Made by a program: the position numbers and the translations under genes
The notes under the pieces: generated by a model
Database searches by the model: none
Seen by the model: the letters and a program-made list of their open reading frames with translations, nothing else
What the model was told of the DNA's origin: nothing
Shown: one piece after another, positions 9,120-17,444 of the stretch
Layout of the letters: every line of letters begins with the position of its first letter
How positions within the stretch are numbered: position 1 is the first letter of the stretch
DNA from: Deltaproteobacteria bacterium
GTDB taxonomy: Bacteria > Myxococcota > Kuafuiibacteriia > Kuafuiibacteriales > Kuafuiibacteriaceae
Direction: 5' to 3'
Assembly: GCA_020632995.1 (NCBI GenBank)
Contig: JACKEN010000020.1
Location: forward strand, 1 to 64,000
Length of the DNA stretch: 64,000 nt

Positions 9120-9833
9120 TCACCGGCAGCGCCGATACGAGATCCCCGCCCGGCCGCGTCCCACCTCGTGCAGGAGCCCCGCGTGCCGCAGCACGTAGCA
9201 GATGCGCTGCGCGAGGTCGCGGCGCAGCCGCCCCACCTTCGCGAGGTCGGCGGTCAAGAACTGTTGCGGAAGCTCCGCGGGCAGGACCTCCAGCAGCTGC
9301 TCGGGCCTGGAGAAGAGCCGCTCGTCGAGCACCGCCTCGAGGCGTCGCTCGACCACCCGTCCGCGGCGGCCTCGCCGCACCCGATCGCTGTGTGACCGGA
9401 CCTCGGTCTCCTCCACGAGCAGGACCTGCAGCTCGAAGTTCGGGTGATCGAGCAGGGTCGGCACGCTCACCAGCTCGTCGAAGATGCTCCACAGGCGCTG
9501 CTTCTGCGGGCTCTTGCGCCTCGGCTTGCCCGCCTCTTCGAGCCAGCGCACCGCGGGGATCGGGCGAACGACGCGGATCCGGTGCTCGTCGAGCAGGCAA
9601 TCCAGCTTGCGACCCATCGCGGCGATGGCCCCCGTCTGGATCTCGATGAGCAGGTCCCCGCGCACGATGTCGATGACGAACTCACCGAGGGGGACCTCGA
9701 AGCGGTCCTCGGGCCGCGCGAGGTGGTCCTTGAGGCCGCGGTGCAGCCCGCCCTCGTTGAGGGTCCCGATCTGCGGTGCGCTCGAGGGTCCCACCTCGCA
9801 GGGAAGATGATCGCTCTTGGGGAGCGCGGGCAA
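9120..9833 (-). CDS. Conserved protein of unknown function, nuclease-like motif
   Basis: A 237-residue cytoplasmic protein without signal or membrane segment, starting at TTG 9833. The N-terminal half is strongly conserved in character: GTLNEGGLH, then RFEVPLGEFVIDIVRGDLL followed by IEIQTG, then MGRKLD and an HRIRVVRPI strand. I recognise this as a widespread uncharacterised bacterial family. The D-x(7)-E-x-Q run followed by a conserved Lys resembles the core of PD-(D/E)XK-type enzymes, an inference only. The C-terminal half (RRGRRGRVVERRLEAVLDERLF) is basic and helical and could bind nucleic acid. No neighbour suggests a pathway. Confidence 0.75.
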   Translation of the reverse strand: MPALPKSDHLPCEVGPSSAPQIGTLNEGGLHRGLKDHLARPEDRFEVPLGEFVIDIVRGDLLIEIQTGAIAAMGRKLDCLLDEHRIRVVRPIPAVRWLEEAGKPRRKSPQKQRLWSIFDELVSVPTLLDHPNFELQVLLVEETEVRSHSDRVRRGRRGRVVERRLEAVLDERLFSRPEQLLEVLPAELPQQFLTADLAKVGRLRRDLAQRICYVLRHAGLLHEVGRGRAGISYRRCR

Positions 9834-9886
9834 GATCTCGGCCTTCGAAAGCGCCAGCCCGGTGGATCAGTTACCCCCAGGGCTCT

Positions 9887-10360
9887 TCAGTAGCACTGCG
9901 AGGAGCTGCTGCCGCTGCCGCACTTCTCGAAGCACTGGATGGAGACCTCCCGGCTGGTGGTGGACCAGGTGATCCGCAGGCGCTTGTCCACGTCGTTGCC
10001 CGGCGGATCGTTGCACTCCGCGCGCTCGGCCGTGCCGCCGCACCACCATCGGAACCACCCGTTGGTGCTCCACCAGTAGTGCGGAACGGTCGTCGTCACC
10101 CCACGCGGGATGTATGTCTTGAAGTTCGTCACGCCGGGCGCTGCCGCGACGGCCAGGGTCCCCGCCCCGCACTGCTCGCTGAACGAGTCGACGAGCTTGT
10201 ACCACTTGCCTTCGATGATCCACGGGACCACCAGGGCCGAGGCGTTCTCACCCACGGCCTGCTCCACCTCCCCCGAGACCTCTTCGAGGTCGGGCCCACC
10301 GCACGCGAACGCTGAGAGGCCGACGATCGCGGCCACGCAAACAAGATGTATCGAGCGCAT
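9887..10360 (-). CDS. Small lipoprotein of unknown function
   Basis: A 157-residue exported protein: ATG at 10360, hydrophobic signal and lipobox LSAFAC, then an acidic linker and a Trp- and Cys-rich domain (WWSTNGWFRWWCGG) ending in QCFEKCGSGSSSSQCY. Probably an outer-membrane or periplasmic lipoprotein with several disulphides. It lies just downstream of the M4 peptidase on the same strand with a gap of about 95 bases, so it may be co-expressed. I do not recognise a family. Confidence 0.75.
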   Translation of the reverse strand: MRSIHLVCVAAIVGLSAFACGGPDLEEVSGEVEQAVGENASALVVPWIIEGKWYKLVDSFSEQCGAGTLAVAAAPGVTNFKTYIPRGVTTTVPHYWWSTNGWFRWWCGGTAERAECNDPPGNDVDKRLRITWSTTSREVSIQCFEKCGSGSSSSQCY

Positions 10361-10455
10361 GTATCAATCCTCCTGAGCCTCATCCTGGGCTCCCCGTTGA
10401 AACGCGCGGCCTCGCCGATATTCCATCTGGAGCGGAGCCTTCGTGCCTCGCAGGT

Positions 10456-12618
10456 TCAGTTGTCGAGGTCGATCTCCAGCTGGTACATCGCGGTCGAGGG
10501 CGCGCTGACCGGCAGCACTCGGATGAAGATCTCCCTCGCGCCCGCGGTCGGATACGCGAGGTCGACCAGCATCGGGTTGGTCGAGGGACCCGACAGGCCG
10601 ATCATCTGTCCGTTCGCGTCGAACACGAGCAACGAGAACGTGGGCGTCCCGCCGATCCCGAAGAGCGGCGTGAGGTTCACGGTCACGATCCGCCGGCGCA
10701 GGCTCACTCGATAGTAGTCGGCCGTGTTGCCGCCCCCGATCAGGTTGATCTTCCTCGGCGCGGAGGCGACCGCCCCCGCGGGCGCGAGCGCACCGATCCC
10801 GAGGTACTGCGCGGTCGAGATGCCGTCGTTCGGCTCGACCTCCGCCGTCGGGGAGACGGTGATGGGCAGGGTCGGGTCGGCCGCGCCGACGTTGATGGCG
10901 TGGTAGGCGTTCCGCGTCGCGCGCAGCTCCGCGCTGTTCCCGAACAGGTGGTTCGCGGCCTTCACCATGCCGGTGCGGACGCCGGCGTAGTCGTGGTCGT
11001 CGATCCAGTCGCGGTGCGCGGTGAAGAACACGCGCGCCGCCGAGTGCAGCCCGATCCCGGTCAGCCCCCACGGCGTCTTCCGGGAGTAGCTCGGATCGCG
11101 CATCCACGGTGAGGCGCCGCGGGCGAGCATGGTGAAGGCGCGCGTCGCCGGCCGCGACGCGGAGTGCGCCTCGTAGTCGAGGATCGAGCTGAACCAGTAG
11201 CGGCGGCGCGGGTTGATCATGCCGCGGCCCGAGCAGTCGTTGACCCAGTTGACGTCCCCGACCGCGCCGACGGTGCTCGCGCTGTTCGCGAAGCCGTTGC
11301 TCACGAGGTAGGCCTCGGTCCACTCGCCGAAGACGTCGGCGAGCGACTCGTTCAGCGCGTCCGCGTCGCCGTCGTAGCCGATGTTGTGGTCGTTCCAGGC
11401 GTGACCGAGCTCGTGGCCGAGGCAGTCGATCACCGTGCGGTTGGCACCGTCGGTGCCGTCGCCGAACGACACGTTCCCGGACATCGAGTGGTAGAAGGCG
11501 TTGTCGACCTCGGTGCCGTGGTGCATGAAGACGTTCACCGAGTAGTAGTCGTCGTCGGGGCCCTGGAAGCCGAAGACGTTGCTGAGGAGGTCCCAGTACA
11601 CCGTGGCGCCGAAGTGACCGTCGACCATCGCGGTCTGCCAGTTCGCGGTGCTCGCGACGTTGTCACCCGCGAACGGCTGTCCGTCGCCCCACTGGTTGTT
11701 CTGGTCGCAGTTGACGGGCTCGTCCGAGCCGAAGTCCTCGGTCTCCGTCCTGAACTTGCGGCTCCCATCCTCCATTCGCCAGCAGCTCCCGTCGGCCATG
11801 GTCTCGAACTGCACCGACGGGTTCCAGAACCCCTGGCCGCTGCCGACGACCGGATCCGCGAGGTCGCGCGCCTCGATCACCGTCCCGTCGTGCGCGTCCA
11901 CCGCGAAGGTGCGGACCGTCCAGGCGTCGGCGCGCGCGTCGTGCTCGGCCCCGATGACGCGCCACACGAGGTGCACGTGCGCCAACGTCGAGCCCACGTC
12001 GTCGCTCCCGATCGGATCCACCATCGCGTTCGGGACGTCCTGGTCGTAGGAGACCGGTGGCACCGGGCCGCCGCCGCGGGCGAGCCGAGCCTCGTAGACG
12101 GGCAGCCAGGCGAGCGTCGCGGACGGCGGGTCCGCCCAGCCGCTCGTGTGCGAGGGGTCCCGCTCCGCGATCGAGATCGCGTCGGCCGCGGTGATGCGTG
12201 GCGTGGGCGAGGTCGAGATGCCGTGCACCCCGCCGTCGTCGTGGGGTGCATAGGTCCCGTCGCGGCGCTCGTGCGCGATCAGCTCGCCGCCCTCCACCGG
12301 GATGCCGAAGAAGGTCTGCTGAAGGTGTGCGTGGAGCCAGCCGAGCTCGTCGCGATGCACGCGCAGGAGCTCGAAGCGATCGTCGGATGAATAGCCGAGG
12401 CGGAGGCGATCACGGTTGATGTCGTCGCGGATCGGGAGGCCGAGCGGATTGGTCGCGGCACGCGCGCGCGCCGCCTCCCGTGCGGTGGGGTCCAACCAAC
12501 CCGGGATCGAAGCCGCCGCGGGTCGCTCGAGCGCGGAGGCTCCGAGGAGCGGCAACGCGAACGCGAGGGCGAGCCGTGCGGCGGAGAGAGGAAGCGGTGA
12601 TCTCGAGGGAGGGCTCAT
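10456..12618 (-). CDS. Secreted M4 (thermolysin-type) metallopeptidase with PPC domain
   Basis: A 720-residue secreted zinc endopeptidase. A signal peptide of about 37 residues is followed by a propeptide region to about residue 200. The zinc site is HELGH (H402, E403, H406) and the third ligand Glu lies in ALNESLADVFG (about E424), as in thermolysin; a later EAHSAS supplies the likely proton-donor His. From about residue 600, EPNDGISTAQYL opens a pre-peptidase C-terminal (PPC) beta domain often cleaved on maturation. Such enzymes serve predation and nutrient release in myxobacteria. A 54-base gap separates it from the upstream lipoprotein gene of the sigma/CHAT operon. Confidence 0.92.
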   Translation of the reverse strand: MSPPSRSPLPLSAARLALAFALPLLGASALERPAAASIPGWLDPTAREAARARAATNPLGLPIRDDINRDRLRLGYSSDDRFELLRVHRDELGWLHAHLQQTFFGIPVEGGELIAHERRDGTYAPHDDGGVHGISTSPTPRITAADAISIAERDPSHTSGWADPPSATLAWLPVYEARLARGGGPVPPVSYDQDVPNAMVDPIGSDDVGSTLAHVHLVWRVIGAEHDARADAWTVRTFAVDAHDGTVIEARDLADPVVGSGQGFWNPSVQFETMADGSCWRMEDGSRKFRTETEDFGSDEPVNCDQNNQWGDGQPFAGDNVASTANWQTAMVDGHFGATVYWDLLSNVFGFQGPDDDYYSVNVFMHHGTEVDNAFYHSMSGNVSFGDGTDGANRTVIDCLGHELGHAWNDHNIGYDGDADALNESLADVFGEWTEAYLVSNGFANSASTVGAVGDVNWVNDCSGRGMINPRRRYWFSSILDYEAHSASRPATRAFTMLARGASPWMRDPSYSRKTPWGLTGIGLHSAARVFFTAHRDWIDDHDYAGVRTGMVKAANHLFGNSAELRATRNAYHAINVGAADPTLPITVSPTAEVEPNDGISTAQYLGIGALAPAGAVASAPRKINLIGGGNTADYYRVSLRRRIVTVNLTPLFGIGGTPTFSLLVFDANGQMIGLSGPSTNPMLVDLAYPTAGAREIFIRVLPVSAPSTAMYQLEIDLDN

Positions 12619-12672
12619 GGTACGGGGGAAACGCAGGCGGGCGGGGATCTTCCCGCCTCCCCCGTGCGGCCG

Positions 12673-13170
12673 TCACTGATAGAGCGCTTCGTTGGCCTCG
12701 TGCATCACGTACGCGGTGCCCCACGCCCACTCGAAGAAGTGCGTGCCGGGGACCTTGCAGCACTTGATCGTGACGTTCCCGGCGATGCCGTGGCCGACCG
12801 CGGTCAGGCCGAGGAGCTGGATGGCGTCGTTCGTCTCGGTGATGAACTGCGTGATGTCCCTCGCGTCGAGCTCGACCGAGAACAGCACCACGCCCGCGTC
12901 GATGTCGAAGCCCGCGGCCTCGACCGTCGAGGTCGTCCGCTCCTTGCCCGCATAGACCACCCAGAACGACCGCGGCGCGTAACCGCGGGGCACGAGCGCC
13001 ATCCCCGGCGTCCAGGGCACCACGCGGGGCCCAGCGGGCGCGAGCGGAACGTAGCGCGTGAACGTGCTCCGGGGCCGAACGGCGCTCACCGTGGTCTCCG
13101 TCGCATCCTCGTCGATCGGCTCGCAGCTCGCGGCGGCCAGCGCCAGCACAACACAGATGACTCTCTTCAC
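12673..13170 (-). CDS. Lipoprotein coupled to the CHAT protease gene
   Basis: A 165-residue lipoprotein. The chosen GTG at 13170 overlaps the stop codon of the CHAT protein by four bases (GTGA) and gives a short signal with lipobox AAASC; the frame is open to 13212, but that extension would place charged residues before the signal. The mature part is a mixed alpha/beta domain with a CC pair (KCCKVPG) and no recognised family. Its coupling to the sigma/zinc-finger/CHAT genes suggests it is a product, sensor or substrate of that system at the envelope; this is inference from the operon. Confidence 0.75.
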   Translation of the reverse strand: MKRVICVVLALAAASCEPIDEDATETTVSAVRPRSTFTRYVPLAPAGPRVVPWTPGMALVPRGYAPRSFWVVYAGKERTTSTVEAAGFDIDAGVVLFSVELDARDITQFITETNDAIQLLGLTAVGHGIAGNVTIKCCKVPGTHFFEWAWGTAYVMHEANEALYQ

Positions 13171-16082
13171 TTCTTCCGTCCTCCCTCGAAAACGACGACC
13201 GACCTGGTCCAATCTGCGCTCGACGCCGGCCAGGCCATCCGTGCGTCTTCGAGCGCCCGCGCGATCGATGCGCCCGCCTCGTAGCGGCGTCGCACCTCGC
13301 GAAAGAACGCCGCCGCCCCGGCATCGGGCAGCGGCGCGTCGGAAGCGAGCACCGCGCGGGCGCCGGCGCCGAGGAGGGCGACGGCGAGCCCCGACGGCTC
13401 GAGCAGGTCTTCACGACGCACCCCGGCGGCGTCGCACGCTGCGAGCACCACGACGGGCGCGCTCGCGAAGCGTGCGCCCTGGACGTCCTCGGCGCGGAGC
13501 CGGCTCCATCCTCTTGCGTCGGGGGAGAGCGCGATCGCGGCGGCGTCCGAGTCGCCGTAGAGCGCGCCGTGCGCGTGGATCTCCACCCAGCCGGCCTCGC
13601 CCATCTCGGCGAGCACCGCGCGGGGGGTGGCGCGCTCGCCGGTGAGCACGCGCGCGCTGGCGGTGAGCTCTCCCGAGAGCGGCGCGAGCGGCGCGAGGCC
13701 TTCGGACGCGGGCGGGTTCGCGCCGTACACGTAGAGCACGTCGGGGTCGCGCGCCTCGGTTCGCCTCGGCGCGCCGACCGCGAAGGCGTGGGCGAGGCCT
13801 GGCTCGAGGAGCCCGCTCCGGCCGTGGAGGGACGGTCGCGCGAGCACGGTGATCTCGTCGCACGCGCGGAGCCGGGCTTCGATCGGCGGCGGCACGACGG
13901 GGAGGGCGGCGCCACGGAGCATCGCGCCGACGGTGGCGCCGTTCGCGTCTCGGGCCGCGATCACGCTCCGCTCGAGGTGGCGCTCGAGCGCGACCGCGCA
14001 GCGCATCGGCGTCTCGAGCGACTGCTCGTCGGCGATCGTCTCGAGCACGTCGTCGAAGCGCGCGTCTTCGCCTGCCTCGAGCGCGAGGAGCGACGCGCTG
14101 TACGCGGACGCGCTCCGGGCGGTCGCGTCGTCCGAGATCGCGCGGGCGTCGTCCACGATCGCGGCGAGCGCGCGGAGCGCTCCGTCGCGGTCCGTGCGGA
14201 GCGCCATCAGCGCTCGGACGTGGCGGACGAGGAGCTGCGTCGCCGGATCTTCGAGCTCGTCCGCGCGCGCCACGAGCGCGTCTTCCGCCGCGCGCGCGTC
14301 CTCCGCTCGCCCGTCCATGCGGACCAGGTCCGCGAGCACGAACGCGCCCACCAGGGTCGGGGGCAGGCCAGACTTCGCGGCGGCCTCCATCTCGCGTCGC
14401 GCGGCGTCGCGATCGAGGTCGAACAGCGCGAGGTTCGCGAGCGCCTCGTGCAGCGCGATCGCGCGCTCGGGGCGCGGATCCAAGCGCGCGAGCTCCTCGC
14501 CGAGGATCCGCGTCATGGGGCGATCGTGGCGGTAGCGCGCCACGTTGAAGGAGACCTCGAGCGCCTGCGCTTCGAGCCGGAGGTCCGGCAAGCGTCGGGC
14601 GTCGGCCCGCGCCGCGTCGGCGGCATCGCCCGCGCGCACCAGGTCGCGCGCGAAGAACAGCACGTTGGCGCGGAGGTGCTCGGCGCGCACCACGTTTCGA
14701 TCCACGCCGGCGGCGCGGCACGCGTCGACGCTCTCGCCGAGCGCGCGGAGCCCATCGCGCGCGGTGTGGCCCCCGAGCCAGTCGTAGGTGAACGCGGCCC
14801 AGCCCGCGCCGCAGGTGAAGAAGGGGATCGGCCCGCGGCGCGCGCTCTCGGCCCAGGCGTCGGCGCGCTCCGCGCGCTCGCGGTAATAGAAGATCGCGGC
14901 GAGCCGCTGATCGTCGGCCCCCGCGGCGAGCACGCGATCGAAGAACGCCGACGGGTCGTCGATCCCCTCGACGTCGGGCGGGACGACGAGCCGATCCGCG
15001 CGCGGCGACAGCGACGCGAGCGTGATGGCGAGGCGCCGAAACCAGGGGGCCACCGCGAAGCGCGCGGGCGCGGTCGATCGCGCGAACGCGAGGTGCGCGC
15101 GGGGCGCCGCGTTCGGGAGCGCCGCCTCGAGGGCGTCCGCGATCGGCTCGAGGCGCGCGAGCTCCTCGTCGTTCTCGGCGGCGAGCACCGCGAGCGTGTA
15201 GATCTCGAGCGCCTGCGCGGGGGAGCGCGCGACGAGCGCGGGATCGAGCCGACCGCGCCTCGCTACCACGTCGAGCAAGTCCTGGACGCGCGCCAGCGCC
15301 TCGTCGTCGGTCGACGCCGCGAGGAGCGCGCCGGCCCGGGTCCGAGCCTCGTCGCGCCAGCCCTCGGGCGCGGTCCCGGCGGCGAGCTCGAGCTCCGCGT
15401 GGGCGACGCGCGGGAGCCCGGCGCGCTCGGCGATCAGCGCGCGGTTGAAGTGCGCCGCCGCGAGTTCGGGCGCGCGGGCGAGGACCCCGTCGATCGTTCG
15501 CAGCGCGGCCGCGACGTCGCCCGCCGCGAGCTGCGCCGCGGCGAGGTCGTTCCTCACCTCCACCGCATCGCCGGCCTGCTCGAGCGCCTCCACCGCGCGC
15601 CGTGGCTCGCGGCGGACGAGCCACGCCACCCCGAGCCCGTGCCGATCCCCGCGCGCCTCGAGCTCCGCGAGCGTGGCGAGCGGCACCTCATCGCGGGCAG
15701 GTTGATCGGCCGCGCGCATCGCGTCGTAGGGGCGGTGCCCGCCCGCGGCCGGGTAGCTGAGCCAACCTTCGTACGAGCGCGTGGGCGCCGGCGCCCACGC
15801 CAGCGGGGTCGACGGGGTGCGCAGGAGCGCGAAGGCGGTCCCCGCGGCGAGCGCCGCCGCCACGAGCCCGGTGAGGATCCCGCGCCGGGCCCGCAGGGGC
15901 ACGACGACCGCCCGGGGTGGCTCGGCGCGGGCCGCCTCTTCGAGCACCCGCAGCTGGAGGAGCTCCGCGAGCTCGCTCTGACAATCGCGGCACCCGGCGA
16001 GGTGCTCGCGGAAGCGCGCCTGCTCGTCCGGCGGGAGCTCGCCGTCGACGAAGGCCATCAGCGCGTCGTGCTCGGAGCTCAT
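13167..16082 (-). CDS. Zinc-finger anti-sigma-like protein with TPR and CHAT protease domains
   Basis: A 971-residue protein. Residues 1-40 form a ZAS-type anti-sigma zinc finger with HxxxCxxC (H27, C31, C34); one membrane helix lies near residues 69-88. The long middle (about 100-740) is Ala/Leu/Arg-rich helical repeat of TPR type. The C-terminal 200 residues are a CHAT (caspase-like) domain: EIHAHG gives the catalytic His (H836/H838) and LAACDA the Cys (C883). The ATG at 16082 overlaps the sigma stop codon (ATGA). Likely role: it holds the ECF sigma factor at the membrane and answers an envelope signal by proteolysis. The family knowledge is solid for each part; the combined action is inferred. 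Confidence 0.88.
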   Translation of the reverse strand: MSSEHDALMAFVDGELPPDEQARFREHLAGCRDCQSELAELLQLRVLEEAARAEPPRAVVVPLRARRGILTGLVAAALAAGTAFALLRTPSTPLAWAPAPTRSYEGWLSYPAAGGHRPYDAMRAADQPARDEVPLATLAELEARGDRHGLGVAWLVRREPRRAVEALEQAGDAVEVRNDLAAAQLAAGDVAAALRTIDGVLARAPELAAAHFNRALIAERAGLPRVAHAELELAAGTAPEGWRDEARTRAGALLAASTDDEALARVQDLLDVVARRGRLDPALVARSPAQALEIYTLAVLAAENDEELARLEPIADALEAALPNAAPRAHLAFARSTAPARFAVAPWFRRLAITLASLSPRADRLVVPPDVEGIDDPSAFFDRVLAAGADDQRLAAIFYYRERAERADAWAESARRGPIPFFTCGAGWAAFTYDWLGGHTARDGLRALGESVDACRAAGVDRNVVRAEHLRANVLFFARDLVRAGDAADAARADARRLPDLRLEAQALEVSFNVARYRHDRPMTRILGEELARLDPRPERAIALHEALANLALFDLDRDAARREMEAAAKSGLPPTLVGAFVLADLVRMDGRAEDARAAEDALVARADELEDPATQLLVRHVRALMALRTDRDGALRALAAIVDDARAISDDATARSASAYSASLLALEAGEDARFDDVLETIADEQSLETPMRCAVALERHLERSVIAARDANGATVGAMLRGAALPVVPPPIEARLRACDEITVLARPSLHGRSGLLEPGLAHAFAVGAPRRTEARDPDVLYVYGANPPASEGLAPLAPLSGELTASARVLTGERATPRAVLAEMGEAGWVEIHAHGALYGDSDAAAIALSPDARGWSRLRAEDVQGARFASAPVVVLAACDAAGVRREDLLEPSGLAVALLGAGARAVLASDAPLPDAGAAAFFREVRRRYEAGASIARALEDARMAWPASSADWTRSVVVFEGGRKK

Positions 16083-16582
16083 GTGCCCTCCTCCTCGAGC
16101 AGGCCGCGGATCTTCCGGCGAGCGCGCAGCAGTCTGGTTCCCACGGTGTTCTGGGGGATGCCGAGCCTCCCCGCGATCTCCGCGTAGCTCAGCCCCTCGA
16201 ACGCGCTCAGACGATAGACCTCCGCCATGTCCTTGGGGAGCCGCTCCGTTGCGCGGCGGAGCGCGTCGATGTCGAGCGACGCCCAGGCCGGCGGTGGATC
16301 CGGGAGGGGCTGCGCGAGCGGGAGCCCGTCGACCGGCTCGTGCGCGCCCCGCGCGCGCTCGCGCCGGCACTGGTCGATGAAGCGGTTGTTCAGGATCGTC
16401 ACGAGCCAGGCGCGGAGGGCGGTCCCGACCTCGAACGCCGCCTTCTTCTCGATCGCGCGCAGGAGGGTGTCCTGGACCAGGTCCTGCGCCACCGCCTCGT
16501 TCCCCGACAGGCGCAGCGCGACGCGGTACAGCGTACCGCGGTGCTCCTCTAACGCCGACTCCAGCTGGGGGAAAACGCGCAC
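16079..16582 (-). CDS. ECF sigma factor (sigma-70 family)
   Basis: A 167-residue extracytoplasmic-function sigma factor. Region 2 contains EAVAQDLVQDTLLRA and ALRAWLVTILNNRFID; region 4 contains LSYAEIAGRLGIPQNTVGTRLLRARRK cut across its helix-turn-helix. The frame is open far upstream to 17005, but protein-like sequence begins at the GTG at 16582 (VRVFPQLES), which gives the normal ECF length. It overlaps the downstream zinc-finger/CHAT gene by four bases, the classic sigma/anti-sigma coupling. The target promoter motif is unknown. Confidence 0.88.
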   Translation of the reverse strand: MRVFPQLESALEEHRGTLYRVALRLSGNEAVAQDLVQDTLLRAIEKKAAFEVGTALRAWLVTILNNRFIDQCRRERARGAHEPVDGLPLAQPLPDPPPAWASLDIDALRRATERLPKDMAEVYRLSAFEGLSYAEIAGRLGIPQNTVGTRLLRARRKIRGLLEEEGT

Positions 16583-17003
16583 GAGCCGAGGGCACCGTTG
16601 CGAGCCCTGCGGTCGTGATGTCAACACGTTGCTCTTGGCGCCCGTCACCGATCCGACCCCCGGGGCGTCGCTCCCCCGAATCCTCGAACGCAGCCCCGAC
16701 GGAATATTCCCGGCACGCCGGGCCCCTCCGCGATCGCGGAATGGCGTGCGTGGGCGAACGCGCGGTGCGGACCCCGACCCGCGCCCCCCGGAGCCTCCTC
16801 CCCTCAGATCCACTGCTACCCGCCTCACGTGCGGGACGCGGGGATCTCCGATTCCGAAGGCGAGATCGACGCGGGCCCCCCTCCCCGACGACGCCGGCCT
16901 CACGAAGCCGACTTTCGACTCATGGGTCTGAATGACCAAGGTGTGATGGCAGGCACCGGCGGGACCGCGCTGCCGCCCCCCTTCCCAGGTGGTAAAATAG
17001 GGC
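16583..17003. other. 421-base intergenic region between divergent genes
   Basis: The gap separates the ECF sigma gene (minus) from a lipoprotein gene (plus) and should hold both promoters. It contains a perfect 10-base palindrome GGAATATTCC at 16701-16710, the most A/T-rich spot, and a minus-strand TTGACA at 16624-16619 without a good -10. A continuing open frame on the minus strand (to 17005) reads as non-protein. No other gene is seen. Confidence 0.5.
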
Positions 17004-17444
17004 ATGCGGCGGTGGCTCTACATTGGCGTGCTCGCGCTCTGTGGATGCGGCGCGGCCTCGGGGGCCAGCGTCACGGGGGCCGCGGTGATGGGCACCTTGG
17101 CCGCCGCGAGCGCGGTGGCCAGCCGCGCCTCGGGCGGGTGCTACGCGCAGTGCACCCACGGCACGATCTGCAACGCCGCCACCGGCATGTGTGAGCGCAC
17201 CCCGTGCGGCGGCGCGTGTCAGGAGGGCGAGACCTGCGACGCGGTCACCGACACCTGCTTGCGGGCGCGGCCGTCGGTGCCGGTGCAGGTGATGCGGATG
17301 GTGGCGTGGGGCACGTGGTGGTGGCCCTTCGACGGCACCCTCATGTACTTCGACCCCTATCGGGAGCCGCCGGACGCCCAGGCGCGCCCCCCTACCGCGG
17401 ATCCGCGCCTGCTTCCGCAAGGCGGCTTGCCTCCGGGGATGTAG
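17004..17444 (+). CDS. Small Cys-rich lipoprotein
   Basis: A 146-residue protein with signal and lipobox LALCGC, a Gly/Ala/Ser-rich hydrophobic stretch (about residues 20-42) that may span or enter the membrane, then a small Cys-rich module with eight cysteines in CYAQC, TICNAATGMC, CGGAC and TCDAVTDTC patterns. The C-terminus is Pro-rich. Its 3' end overlaps the 3' end of the convergent histidine kinase gene by 53 bases. Function unknown. Confidence 0.75.
   Translation: MRRWLYIGVLALCGCGAASGASVTGAAVMGTLAAASAVASRASGGCYAQCTHGTICNAATGMCERTPCGGACQEGETCDAVTDTCLRARPSVPVQVMRMVAWGTWWWPFDGTLMYFDPYREPPDAQARPPTADPRLLPQGGLPPGM

Noticed and set aside
16701..16710. GGAATATTCC palindrome as sigma-factor promoter element
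   Set aside because: A single 10-base palindrome without matching copies or spacing to a promoter; kept only as a note in the intergenic entry.
16583..17005. N-terminal extension of the ECF sigma factor
   Set aside because: The 141 extra codons are Arg/Gly/Pro-rich with no homology look and would make the sigma factor about twice the family length; GTG 16582 fits.
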